A DNA stretch of 32,830 nt from an uncultured Bacilli bacterium (GCA_944364015.1 CALVVX010000003.1:1-32830), one strand, 5' to 3'; positions 6,001 to 14,695 are shown, counted from the first letter of the stretch. The notes: a model not told the origin generated them from the sequence alone. Numbers and translations: made by a program.

Positions 6001-6693
6001 TTGAAGAAGAAACTGTTATTACTTGTTTTAACTTTTGTATTTGTACCTCAAGTTAAAGCAGATTGTGATAGAGAAGCATTAAATAATTTAAGTAAGATGG
6101 CTGAGAATATAGAAATCACTAGTGAGCTAGATATAACATTAGAAGATCAATATACAGGTAATAGAGACTATTCAATAGACGATGAGGGAAAACCCATACC
6201 AAGAGGAAATATGAAAATAATCATCTCTGGTATGAGTGAAGAATTTAAAATAGTTGATGAGACTTATAACAGAACATTTATGTATAGTGATTTTACTGAT
6301 GGAATTTTAATTGTAAAAAGCGAATTAAATGGACAAAGAAGATTTAAGGTATATTCTAGTGAATGTAATGAAGTAGTAAGAACAATTAATATAAAAATAC
6401 CACGTTATAATATATATTCAACAGATCCACTTTGTGAAGGAATAAGTGAAGATGAATTGGCTATATGTGGTATGTGGTATGAAAAAGAAGTAGATTATGC
6501 AACTTTTGAGAAAATGGTTAATAATTATAAAGAGAAAAAAGCTCAAGAAGAAGCAGAAAATAGTCAAGGTATAATTGAAAAAGTAATATCATTTTTTAGC
6601 AATTACTATTTATATTTCATAATAGGAGCAGTAGTAATTGCAATAGTTGCTCTAATAATCATAATAAGAAGAAAGAGAAGTGTATTAGAATGA
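6001..6693 (+). CDS. Exported protein with C-terminal membrane anchor (first gene of the cluster)
   Basis: A 230-residue protein of unknown family. It has a signal peptide (1-20, KKKLLLLVLTFVFVPQVKA), an external domain of about 180 residues with strand-rich segments and cysteines in DCDRE, SSECNEVV, PLCEG and AICGMW, and a membrane helix near the C-terminus (about 203-222) followed by RRKRS. It is thus a type I membrane protein with the domain outside. The start is TTG 6001, 8 bases after AAAGGAGG; the nearby ATG 5994 is out of frame. Its stop overlaps the next start (ATGA), so the two are coupled. Position suggests a structural or docking component of the machine. Confidence 0.75.
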   Translation: MKKKLLLLVLTFVFVPQVKADCDREALNNLSKMAENIEITSELDITLEDQYTGNRDYSIDDEGKPIPRGNMKIIISGMSEEFKIVDETYNRTFMYSDFTDGILIVKSELNGQRRFKVYSSECNEVVRTINIKIPRYNIYSTDPLCEGISEDELAICGMWYEKEVDYATFEKMVNNYKEKKAQEEAENSQGIIEKVISFFSNYYLYFIIGAVVIAIVALIIIIRRKRSVLE

Positions 6694-8684
6694 GAAAAGT
6701 TTTATTATTTCTAACAGCACTTACTACTTTCTTTATAGTAAATACAGAAGTTAGTGCTGCAGCTCAAAGAGATGAGATAGATTATCAAATAACATCTGTT
6801 GAAATAAACAATACATCAGTTACAATTAATGGATGGGCAATAATTGGAGGACATAACAACTATGGTGGCGTACTAACAGATATAGAGCTATCTGCCAAAA
6901 GCCCTAATAGAGGAACTACAATAGACGCAACAGTAACTCTAAACGATAGTGGCTCATATGGATCAAACACAAGTTATACAGGTAGTCAATATTGTTATGA
7001 GAGAAATTGCTCTTCAGGAACAACAAATTATGGAAGCTTATCTTATAAAGGTCAATGCTTTTATAAAAACATGCATTTTAAAGCAACATTTCATACAACA
7101 GAATTACAATATTTAGGATCTAATGTATATTTTGTCTTAAGCGTAAAATATAACACATTACATGATTCAATTGATAAATGTAGCACTAATGCAGCCGATA
7201 GAGGATATAATTCTAATATTTTAAATAAAATAAATCAATATAGTCGTGGTTATAGTAATTCAAAACAAAAAGTAGTTGCCCTAAATGGAGGAAGTTGTAG
7301 TGTAAATGGTAGTGCATGTTCAAATTCACATAAAATGCATATAGGTGGTAAAGAAGTTGATTTATCAGTAGATAACAGCAGTTCAAAATTTAGATTAAAC
7401 TTTGATACTGATTTTGGTGAAGTACCACTTGAATTAAGAGATATACACAAAGATTTAGTATGTAGCGAAAACGAAGTGTTTCAAAATGTTATTGAAGATA
7501 CAATAGAAGTAAAATTAACAGCGGAATATGATGACACAAACAGAGACAAAGAAAGTACATGTACAACAACAACAAAAAATCAATATATAAGTGCAGAAAT
7601 ATATGTAATCCAAAGTGGAAAATTTCAATTTACCTTAGATCAAGGACCAATATATTCTGGAGGAAGCTTTGATTTTGGATTTGATTATACTAACACAGTT
7701 AGATGGTATTATGGTAATAACGTAGAAATATGCCCTAAAATTGAAATACCAAACGCAGTAGAAGAAACATATCAAGTTCCAGTAGGAGTTGATGAAGATG
7801 GCAATGTAATTTATGAAGAAGAAAAAAGATGTACAGGAACTGTAGAAGTATATGCTGAAAATTGTCAAAATGAAGAAGATGCTAGAAAACTATTTGAAGA
7901 AGCTATTGCTTCAAAACTATACAGAGGTGTACAAGCTGATGTAAAAGTAGAACTACCAAAAGATAGTAATTCAGTGAAAAATACTACTCAAACACATGAA
8001 GTAGGAAAATGGGAATGTGAACCAATAAAAAATCAATATAATGAAACAGTATCAACTACCAAAAGATGGGAACCAGGAATAGAGTGGACCACTAAATGTC
8101 ATTATGAGTTGCCAAAAGCAATGCTAAATGTACAATCTGCAGATGTTGAATATGACACTAATTATACATCAGATGTATGGAAAGACGAAGGGAATGTATA
8201 TTTTATACCATTAAAATGGCCAACTGGAGAATTTCCAGTAAAAGTAACATTAAATGGACTTAGTGCCTCAACCTTATCAGATTGGTCTGCGACTTATACA
8301 TGCGAAGTAGAAACGAAACAATTATTATATGATTTAGAAAATGGTGGTTACAAATTCTTCTATCGTCCAATAATTTTAAACAATCCATTCCCAGATCGAG
8401 ACCCAAGCACTAATTGGTTAGAATGGTGGAGCGATGAAGCAAACAGAGAAACATTAGCGGCTTCTTATAGTAATAAAGAATATGAAGTTGGACTAACACC
8501 ACAAAGTATGCGTGATATAAGAAATTATAACAAAAGTGCATTACAAAGTGGTTCAAGATTAGGATATTTAGATTATAGTATTAACCCAGATGGAACAAGT
8601 GAATTTTTCAATCAAGCATATGTTTCAGCTAACTTCCATCGAAATACATCAGATTACTCAAGATTGGGGGAGATGAATGAATGA
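6690..8684 (+). CDS. Large secreted cysteine-rich protein, possible adhesin or appendage component
   Basis: A 664-residue exported protein with no family that I can name. A signal peptide ends near VSA-AAQRD (about residue 24). No later membrane helix and no LPxTG motif are seen, so it is either released or held by the machine. It is rich in Thr, Ser, Asn and Tyr and in cysteines (for example YCYERNCSS and GSCSVNGSACS), which suggests stabilising disulfides. An N-terminal strand-rich module (ITSVEINNTSVTINGWAI) looks Ig-like. It is translationally coupled to both neighbours by ATGA overlaps, which argues that the three products work in fixed proportion. The adhesin role is inference. Confidence 0.7.
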   Translation: MRKVLLFLTALTTFFIVNTEVSAAAQRDEIDYQITSVEINNTSVTINGWAIIGGHNNYGGVLTDIELSAKSPNRGTTIDATVTLNDSGSYGSNTSYTGSQYCYERNCSSGTTNYGSLSYKGQCFYKNMHFKATFHTTELQYLGSNVYFVLSVKYNTLHDSIDKCSTNAADRGYNSNILNKINQYSRGYSNSKQKVVALNGGSCSVNGSACSNSHKMHIGGKEVDLSVDNSSSKFRLNFDTDFGEVPLELRDIHKDLVCSENEVFQNVIEDTIEVKLTAEYDDTNRDKESTCTTTTKNQYISAEIYVIQSGKFQFTLDQGPIYSGGSFDFGFDYTNTVRWYYGNNVEICPKIEIPNAVEETYQVPVGVDEDGNVIYEEEKRCTGTVEVYAENCQNEEDARKLFEEAIASKLYRGVQADVKVELPKDSNSVKNTTQTHEVGKWECEPIKNQYNETVSTTKRWEPGIEWTTKCHYELPKAMLNVQSADVEYDTNYTSDVWKDEGNVYFIPLKWPTGEFPVKVTLNGLSASTLSDWSATYTCEVETKQLLYDLENGGYKFFYRPIILNNPFPDRDPSTNWLEWWSDEANRETLAASYSNKEYEVGLTPQSMRDIRNYNKSALQSGSRLGYLDYSINPDGTSEFFNQAYVSANFHRNTSDYSRLGEMNE

Positions 8685-9586
8685 AATGGTCATTTGCCTC
8701 AATGGGACTTTTAGCAGCAGGTTTAGTAGGAGTAGTAATAATCTTATTATTTCAAAACTTAACAATAAACAACGAAGAAGATTATTACTTACTAAAAGAA
8801 ATACTAGAAGCCTCAATGACAGAATCAGTAGATTTAGCATACTATCGCGACACGGGACATTTAAAAATTGTTCAAGAAAAATTAGTGGAAAACTTTACAA
8901 GAAGATTTGCAGAATCTGCCAATATATTAAACACACAAAACTATAGCATAGAATTTTACAACATAATGGAAAAACCACCAAAAGCAAGTGTCAGAATAGT
9001 AACGGACATTGGAGAATACACAATATATGGAAATCACCTTGATCCAGAGGAATTTGCAGTAGCTAATACCCTTGATGGTATATTAGAAATAGATGAAATA
9101 CCAGAAGACATAGAAAAAAAAGATGAATGCTATACAACCATTTATTATACCTCACAACCATATGCAGGACCAGGAAGTGGTGTGTATAGACAAGAAAATG
9201 GAAATGGAACAGCAATAAAAAAACCTAACTTACCAGGAGACTGGGAAGCAATAGATATAAGATATCTTGGAGTAATAGCTACCGAAGAAGAGATGAACTA
9301 TTATAACAGAGATGAATGGTTTGTCTACCAAACAGGAGGCTGGGAAGTAGAAGAAACTGTAGATGGTTCACCACTAGCCAATTATATAATGACAGATATA
9401 GTAGTAGATAGATTAGAACTATTTCCAGCAGAAGGCGATGGATTACCAAGATTTTACTGGCAAGCAACATTCAACTGTTCAAATCCAGTTGATGCTTATG
9501 CAACAAACGGAACAATCCAAACAGTATGCCCGTTTGGAATCCAATTTGAAGTACAATGGTACAATAAAGAATGTGAACAACAATAA
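8681..9586 (+). CDS. Single-pass membrane protein with external domain, pseudopilin-like candidate
   Basis: A 301-residue protein with one N-terminal membrane helix (about 6-25, ASMGLLAAGLVGVVIILLF), a helical stalk (EEDYYLLKEILEASMTESVD) and an external domain of about 200 residues ending NKECEQQ. The helix-plus-amphipathic-stalk layout is reminiscent of TadE/TadG-type pseudopilins, but I see no sure family signature or leader-peptidase site. The start overlaps the previous stop as ATGA, and AAAGGAGG of the cpaB-like gene follows its stop directly. Confidence 0.65.
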   Translation: MKWSFASMGLLAAGLVGVVIILLFQNLTINNEEDYYLLKEILEASMTESVDLAYYRDTGHLKIVQEKLVENFTRRFAESANILNTQNYSIEFYNIMEKPPKASVRIVTDIGEYTIYGNHLDPEEFAVANTLDGILEIDEIPEDIEKKDECYTTIYYTSQPYAGPGSGVYRQENGNGTAIKKPNLPGDWEAIDIRYLGVIATEEEMNYYNRDEWFVYQTGGWEVEETVDGSPLANYIMTDIVVDRLELFPAEGDGLPRFYWQATFNCSNPVDAYATNGTIQTVCPFGIQFEVQWYNKECEQQ

Positions 9587-9598
9587 AGGAGGAAGAAA

Positions 9599-10549
9599 AT
9601 GAAAAATATACAAGTATCAATAAAAAAGTTTTTAGGAAATAAAAACACCGTAACAATAATAGGGGTAATAATATGTATAATAATATTATACGTTGGTTAT
9701 AATTATCAAATATCAAGAGTAGCTAATTTAATAGATATGCCAGTAGCTAATGAGGACATTCAACCAAGAACACAAATAACTAGTAATCTAATTAAAACCG
9801 TAAAGGTTCCTAGTAGTTTATTAGAAGGAGAATTTTATACAGCACCAAAAGATATTGTTGGAAAATACACAAATTATAATTCAGTAATACCAAAAGGTAG
9901 TTTGTTCTATCGTACATTATTAATTGATGCTGAAAATATGCCAAGTGCAGTATATTCAGATGTACCAGAAGGTTATACTGTAATTAACTATCCAGTAGAT
10001 ATGTATACAACTTATGCAAATACAATGGAACCAGAAACTTATATAAATATATACTTTAAAGCAATAAATGATGATAATGAAGTAATTTTTGGTAAATTTA
10101 TACATAACGTAAAAATACTTGCAGTAAAAGATTCAGTAGGTCAAAACGTATTTGAATCTTCAGAAGAAACAAGAATACCAAACTATATAATTTTCGCAGT
10201 TCCAGAAAATATACATGAACTATTTAGAAAAGCCCAATACATAGCGGAAGAATATGGAATACAATTCTTACTTGTACCAAATACAATAACATTAACTGAA
10301 GAAGATGCAGTTGAAGTAACAAGTGGAGATATCAGAGATTATATCATGGAAAGAACAGCAATGATTGACATAAATGAAGAAGTAACAGATGAACAACTAT
10401 GGGATAAAGAAGCAGCAGAACAAAAAAAGGAAGAACAAGCCCAACAAAATGAACAAAATGCAAACAATGAAAATACAGAAAACCAAAACAATGAACAACA
10501 AAACAACAATCAAAATAATGAACAACAAAATAATAATCAAAACAACTAG
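9599..10549 (+). CDS. CpaB/RcpC-like pilus assembly protein with SAF domain
   Basis: A 316-residue protein with an N-terminal membrane helix (about 19-36) and a SAF domain (about 40-110: MPVANEDIQPRTQITSNLI ... VGKYTNYNSVIPKGSLFYRTLL), followed by an RcpC-like domain to about 260. This is the typical CpaB/RcpC layout of Tad (Flp) pilus systems, where the protein acts outside the membrane and may contact pilus or peptidoglycan. The last 50 residues are a Gln/Asn/Glu tail with two 9-residue repeats. It lies directly before the CpaF ATPase, as in many tad loci. Confidence 0.85.
   Translation: MKNIQVSIKKFLGNKNTVTIIGVIICIIILYVGYNYQISRVANLIDMPVANEDIQPRTQITSNLIKTVKVPSSLLEGEFYTAPKDIVGKYTNYNSVIPKGSLFYRTLLIDAENMPSAVYSDVPEGYTVINYPVDMYTTYANTMEPETYINIYFKAINDDNEVIFGKFIHNVKILAVKDSVGQNVFESSEETRIPNYIIFAVPENIHELFRKAQYIAEEYGIQFLLVPNTITLTEEDAVEVTSGDIRDYIMERTAMIDINEEVTDEQLWDKEAAEQKKEEQAQQNEQNANNENTENQNNEQQNNNQNNEQQNNNQNN
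10484..10546 (+). repeat. 27-bp tandem repeat encoding a QNNEQQNNN tail
   Basis: Two 27-bp units (10484-10510 and 10511-10537) differ only by silent C/T changes, plus a partial third unit. They encode QNNEQQNNN twice and then QNN at the very end of the CpaB-like protein. The silent changes show that the amino-acid repeat is being kept or is not brand new. Confidence 0.8.
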
Positions 10550-10571
10550 AAAATAGAAAGGAGTTGGCTAT

Positions 10572-11801
10572 ATGGATCAGCAATTTACACAAATTGATTT
10601 TGGTCCTCTAAAACCATTACTAGATACAGATGATATAACAGATATATCCTATAGTAATGGAGGACAAGTATGGTTAAAAACTTTGTCTAAAGGAGTATAT
10701 CGAATAGAAAATACTGGTATTGATAATCAATTAATGGAAAAAATTGCCTTTCAGTGTGCAAATGCCATGGGTAAAAGCTTCAATATGGCTAACCCTTTCC
10801 TCGATGCTGAAAGTGCTGAATTACGTATGAATTTTGTTCACGATTCAATAGCCAGAAATGGAATAGCAGTATTAATACGTAAAACACCTGCAAAAATAAG
10901 ATTACAAAAAGAAAAAATAATTCAAGAAGATTACATTAGATTAGATATTCATGATTTTCTATTAAAATGTGTTGAAGGCCACTGTAATATATTAGTAAGT
11001 GGTGAAACTGGATCTGGTAAAACAGAATTTGTCAAATATCTAGCGGCACATACAAAAGAAAATGAAAAAATTATAACAATTGAAGATACATTAGAATTGC
11101 ACTTAGATCGCATTTTTCCACATCGTGATATAGTAGCAATGAAAACAAATAATATTGCCTCATATTCTGATGTATTAGTAACATGTATGCGTCAAAATCC
11201 TAGATGGATATTATTATCAGAAGTAAGAAGTGCTGAAGCTGTTATGGCTGTACGTAACTCTATATCATCAGGACACAACATACTATCAACAATACATGCT
11301 GATAAAGCAGCATCAATACCAAACCGTCTATATAGCCTACTAGAATCAAATATAGATTTAGAACAATTTTTAAGAAGTATACATAGATACGTACAATTAG
11401 GAGTTCATATAAAAGGATATTACAGTACTAAATATCAAAAATTTCATCGTGAAGTATCTGAAGTAACAGAATTTTATGTAACAAATGAAAATGAACCAAA
11501 ATCAAATACACTTTATAAAAAAACACCAGATGGTAGAGTAACAATACATAATCCTAGTCAATACTTAATTGATTATTTAGAAAGTCAAGGAGTAATAATG
11601 CCTAAGAATATATTAGTAAAAGAAGAATTTCATGAACCAGAAAAAGAAGAAAATATGACAAATAATACTCAAAACACAACAAAAACACCAAATGTAACAC
11701 CAATATTACAACAAAATGCAAATCCTACACCAAGACCAATAAATATAACACCAAATGTAAATTATGCAAATAATCAACAAACGTTTTGGAACAATAATTA
11801 A
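10572..11801 (+). CDS. CpaF/TadA-type secretion ATPase (VirB11 superfamily)
   Basis: A 409-residue hexameric-type ATPase predicted to power the Tad-like pilus from the cytoplasmic side. It has an N-terminal domain (about 1-115), Walker A GETGSGKT (144-151), an acidic ITIEDTLELHL (Asp-box region, about 168-178), a Walker B region RWILLSEVRSAEA (211-223) and a His box STIHAD (239-244). The usual I-x-GE-x-RG of CpaF is LSEVRS here, so the common Gly before the catalytic Glu is Ser. The protein lacks the long N-terminal extension of many CpaF proteins and ends in an Asn/Pro/Thr-rich tail from about 355. The gene is followed by tadB- and tadC-like genes. Confidence 0.92.
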   Translation: MDQQFTQIDFGPLKPLLDTDDITDISYSNGGQVWLKTLSKGVYRIENTGIDNQLMEKIAFQCANAMGKSFNMANPFLDAESAELRMNFVHDSIARNGIAVLIRKTPAKIRLQKEKIIQEDYIRLDIHDFLLKCVEGHCNILVSGETGSGKTEFVKYLAAHTKENEKIITIEDTLELHLDRIFPHRDIVAMKTNNIASYSDVLVTCMRQNPRWILLSEVRSAEAVMAVRNSISSGHNILSTIHADKAASIPNRLYSLLESNIDLEQFLRSIHRYVQLGVHIKGYYSTKYQKFHREVSEVTEFYVTNENEPKSNTLYKKTPDGRVTIHNPSQYLIDYLESQGVIMPKNILVKEEFHEPEKEENMTNNTQNTTKTPNVTPILQQNANPTPRPINITPNVNYANNQQTFWNNN

Positions 11802-11823
11802 CTTAGAAAAGAAGGTGAATTAA

Positions 11824-12717
11824 ATGGAAATAATTATAGTTGGTATAATAATTATATTTATAATATTATACAGATCTAGTAAAGGAGAAGGTGTATATAC
11901 TTTTGTTCAAAAACAAGTTGGAATAGTATATGACAAATATGCTCCATACTCCTATAAAACTATGCGTACTAAAGTAAAAGAATTAGGATTAGAATATACA
12001 CCAAGACAATATTTAATTCAAGTAGTAGGTTTTGCAGTAGTAGCGGGTGTATGTAGTTATTTATACTTTTACAACATAATAGTAAGTATTATATACATAA
12101 TTGCAGCCATTGCGGTTATACCATATCTTACATATTTAAGATGTAAAAGACAATATAGTGAATATATATTTGAACAAGTACAAGTTTATTGTACAAACAC
12201 AATAATGGAATTTGCTACAACTAATGCTTTCGTAAAATCACTAGAAGGTGTAGTAGAATCAGGTGTATTAGAAGAACCATTATTATCAGATGTTAAAACT
12301 ATGATAGCATTATCATATGAAAAAGGAGATGTATATGATTCAATTAAATATTTTGATACTAAATATCCCTTTTATATGGTAAAAAATATGCATCAATTAT
12401 TCTTACAAGTAACTAAAGAAGGTGCTAAAGACACCGCAGAGACATTTGATAATATGCTAAATGATATAGATATGTTAGTTGAAGGTGTTTACAGAGACCG
12501 TATGGATCGCCAAATATTTCATAAAAAATTCTTAACATATGGTGTAGCACTATATGGTCTAATTGCTCTAGTACAACTATTAATAAGTGTTGAAACATAT
12601 ATAAGTATGTTAGATCGGTGGTATATGGCACTATTAGTCCATGCAATTGTATTAATAAATAGTTTCTTCCTTTTAAAAGGAGAAAAATATTATAATGAGA
12701 ATGTGGGGGCTGAATAA
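11824..12717 (+). CDS. TadB-like inner-membrane platform protein
   Basis: A 297-residue T2SSF-type membrane protein. It has an N-terminal helix (about 2-17), a hydrophobic pair (about 61-102), a cytoplasmic four-helix region (about 105-235) and two C-terminal helices (about 238-258 and 268-286). This is the TadB/TadC arrangement, in which the cytoplasmic helices dock the CpaF ATPase and transmit force to pilin subunits. It sits 22 bases after cpaF and shares one base with the next start (TAATG), as in canonical tadB-tadC pairs. Confidence 0.8.
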   Translation: MEIIIVGIIIIFIILYRSSKGEGVYTFVQKQVGIVYDKYAPYSYKTMRTKVKELGLEYTPRQYLIQVVGFAVVAGVCSYLYFYNIIVSIIYIIAAIAVIPYLTYLRCKRQYSEYIFEQVQVYCTNTIMEFATTNAFVKSLEGVVESGVLEEPLLSDVKTMIALSYEKGDVYDSIKYFDTKYPFYMVKNMHQLFLQVTKEGAKDTAETFDNMLNDIDMLVEGVYRDRMDRQIFHKKFLTYGVALYGLIALVQLLISVETYISMLDRWYMALLVHAIVLINSFFLLKGEKYYNENVGAE

Positions 12718-13502
12718 TGGAAATACTATTAATTGGAGCAATAATATTATTCTTAATGATATATAATAATAAAATATCTAAAAAAGAATTTGTAGATGAT
12801 AATAAAAAATACTTTGTTTTATTAAAAGAAAAAGATTATGATTTCTTACTTAGAGCAAAGTATGGAGATAACGTCATAGATCCAGATGCTGTATTTATGA
12901 CAAGAATAAGAAATGCTGCTATTGTAATAGTGCTAGTAGTATTTGTATTTATAACAAATTTAAGCTTTTTAAATATTTTAATTGCTTTTGTATTAGGATT
13001 TTTAGTATTTAAAGCACCATATAATGATTTAAAAAGATTTTATAGAAGAAATCTTAATACAATAGATTCATTATTACCATATTATTTAAAGAGCCTAGAA
13101 GTACTAGTACATCACTATACAGTACCAGTAGCATTAGCAAAATCAATAGATGATGCACCAGAAGTATTTAAACCAGGATTAAAAAGAATGGTAGCTAAAA
13201 TAGAATCAGGTGATGCAAGTGTACAACCATATATGGATTTTGCTGCAGAATATCCAGTTAGAGATTCAATGCGTATGATGCGTTTACTATATAGATTAGG
13301 TTTAGGAGAACAAGAGAAAAAACATGAACAATTAATTGCGTTCTCTAGAACAGTATCTAACTTGCAAAATAAAGCAAGAGAACAAAAATATCAAGCTAGA
13401 CTTGATACCATGGAAGGACAAACTATGAAAATGTTAGTTTGTACTGGAGGTGGAACTTTAGTATTATTATTGGTTTCTATTGTTATGGTTATGGCAATAT
13501 AA
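12717..13502 (+). CDS. TadC-like inner-membrane platform protein
   Basis: A 261-residue T2SSF-type partner of the preceding protein. It has an N-terminal helix (1-17), a hydrophobic pair (about 62-98), a cytoplasmic helical bundle (NTIDSLLPYYLKSLEVLVHHY ... KHEQLIAFSRTVSNLQNKA) and a final membrane helix (about 240-261) ending almost at the C-terminus. The shorter length and terminal helix fit TadC. Its start overlaps the TadB stop by one base. Confidence 0.8.
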   Translation: MEILLIGAIILFLMIYNNKISKKEFVDDNKKYFVLLKEKDYDFLLRAKYGDNVIDPDAVFMTRIRNAAIVIVLVVFVFITNLSFLNILIAFVLGFLVFKAPYNDLKRFYRRNLNTIDSLLPYYLKSLEVLVHHYTVPVALAKSIDDAPEVFKPGLKRMVAKIESGDASVQPYMDFAAEYPVRDSMRMMRLLYRLGLGEQEKKHEQLIAFSRTVSNLQNKAREQKYQARLDTMEGQTMKMLVCTGGGTLVLLLVSIVMVMAI

Positions 13503-13549
13503 CTAACAATTGAAATATATAAAAGTAAAACGAAAGGAGGAATATATAA

Positions 13550-13738
13550 ATGAAAGAAGCAACAGGAGAAGTTTCAATGACAATGGTTACAATAGTAGCA
13601 ATTGCAGTTATTGGAGGTATCTTAGCTTTAATGTGGGATCCTATAACAAATTGGATTCAAGATTCATTTGGTGGAGCTGCAGGAGAAACTGCAGGTGATA
13701 GTGGTTACCAACCAGAAGATTTTGATATGGGACCATAA
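13550..13738 (+). CDS. Flp-like mini-pilin
   Basis: A 62-residue protein with a six-residue leader (MKEATG), one strongly hydrophobic helix (EVSMTMVTIVAIAVIGGILA, about 7-29), and a short acidic Gly-rich tail. Size, hydrophobic start and position straight after tadB and tadC match the major Flp pilin of Tad systems, which a dedicated peptidase trims after a Gly. The usual Glu at +5 of the mature form is absent if cutting follows G6; E is at +1 instead. The ribosome site AAAGGAGG is the best among its neighbours, as expected for an abundant subunit. Confidence 0.75.
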   Translation: MKEATGEVSMTMVTIVAIAVIGGILALMWDPITNWIQDSFGGAAGETAGDSGYQPEDFDMGP

Positions 13739-13757
13739 TTAGAAAGTAGGTGATTAG

Positions 13758-14213
13758 ATGAGAGAAGCATTTGGAGGGGTCTTTCTTTCTAAATTAACAA
13801 TGGTATTTTTAGTAATATATATAATATTTATTGCCATGGCATTAAATTATGCTAAAGCATTTAAAACTAAAAATGGTATTATTGATTACATTGAAAGATA
13901 TGAAGGATTTAATTCATATTCTCAAAGTGCAATTAATAGTTATTTAGATGAAATAGGATACAATGTACCAGCACAAGGACCAAACGGTTCCTATGCATCT
14001 TCTCATCCAGAAGCCGTATGTTATGATAGAGGTTATTGCATAGAAAAAGTAGAAAAAGATGGTAGAATAGTAGCACAAGTAGTAACATTTATACAGTTTA
14101 ACTTTTTTCAAATAAACGATAATTATAATTTTACTAGTGTTTTACAATTTCCACCAATAACAGTTACTGGAGATATTCAACAATATAGTCCAGATGAATT
14201 TTGGACTAGTTAA
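13758..14213 (+). CDS. TadE-like pseudopilin A
   Basis: A 151-residue protein starting MREAFG, with one membrane helix (about 10-30) and an external domain. It is clearly a paralogue of the next gene: both share LNYAKAF then a KN-I motif after the helix, DRGYCI in the middle, and VVT-[FY]-IQ followed by a V-TG-[DE] strand near the end. Leader length and layout match TadE/TadF minor pilins, which start or stabilise Flp fibres. A good AGGTGAT ribosome site precedes ATG 13758. Confidence 0.7.
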   Translation: MREAFGGVFLSKLTMVFLVIYIIFIAMALNYAKAFKTKNGIIDYIERYEGFNSYSQSAINSYLDEIGYNVPAQGPNGSYASSHPEAVCYDRGYCIEKVEKDGRIVAQVVTFIQFNFFQINDNYNFTSVLQFPPITVTGDIQQYSPDEFWTS

Positions 14214-14227
14214 AAAGAGGTGATACA

Positions 14228-14683
14228 ATGAAAGATGCATTTGGAGCTGCCTATTATATAAAGGTTGCAATTCTTTTTATAGCTATCTTTGCATCAATGC
14301 TAGCAGTAGCATTAAATTATGCTAAAGCGTTTCGTATTAAAAATACGATAGTCAGTTATATTGAAGCAAATAACGGACTAGATGACTCTTTAAGACAAAA
14401 AATAGACAACTATGTTGCAGAAATGAAATATTATGTTACAAATGTTAACCCTGGCTCTCAAACATTAGCAACTTATGAATCAGGTTACGTATTTAGAGAT
14501 GGAGAATGTGAAGATAGAGGATATTGTATATATCATTACTCTACAGATAATTCATATACCAATACTCATGAGTATAGAGGAGATTATTATAAAGTAGTAA
14601 CTTACATTCAAATTCAGTTTCCATTTTTTGATGTAGATGTAAAAATTCCTGTAACTGGTGAAACAAGACTAGTAACTGAATAA
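14228..14683 (+). CDS. TadE-like pseudopilin B
   Basis: A 151-residue paralogue of the preceding gene, exactly the same length. It begins MKDAFG, then a membrane helix (about 10-30) and LNYAKAFRIKN. The external part carries ECEDRGYCIYH and ends in VVTYIQIQFPFFDVDVKIPVTGE, whose pattern resembles the C-terminal strands of TadE-like proteins. The two external cysteines could pair. The gene is the last of the first transcript: a strong terminator begins 13 bases after its stop. Confidence 0.7.
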   Translation: MKDAFGAAYYIKVAILFIAIFASMLAVALNYAKAFRIKNTIVSYIEANNGLDDSLRQKIDNYVAEMKYYVTNVNPGSQTLATYESGYVFRDGECEDRGYCIYHYSTDNSYTNTHEYRGDYYKVVTYIQIQFPFFDVDVKIPVTGETRLVTE

Positions 14684-14695
14684 TATGCACTAACT

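Noticed and set aside
7250..7868. Minus-strand open frames opposite the large secreted protein gene
   Set aside because: They are low-complexity shadows without ribosome sites or recognisable domains.
8677..8946. Plus-strand alternative frame starting MNEMVICLNG
   Set aside because: It overlaps the well-supported 301-residue membrane protein frame, is rich in Arg/Ser/Asn as out-of-frame products are here, and has no family match.
13510..13698. Alternative 62-codon frame across the Flp-like gene
   Set aside because: It is in a different frame from the pilin, lacks a hydrophobic helix and has no ribosome site; the 13550 frame has AAAGGAGG and a pilin helix.
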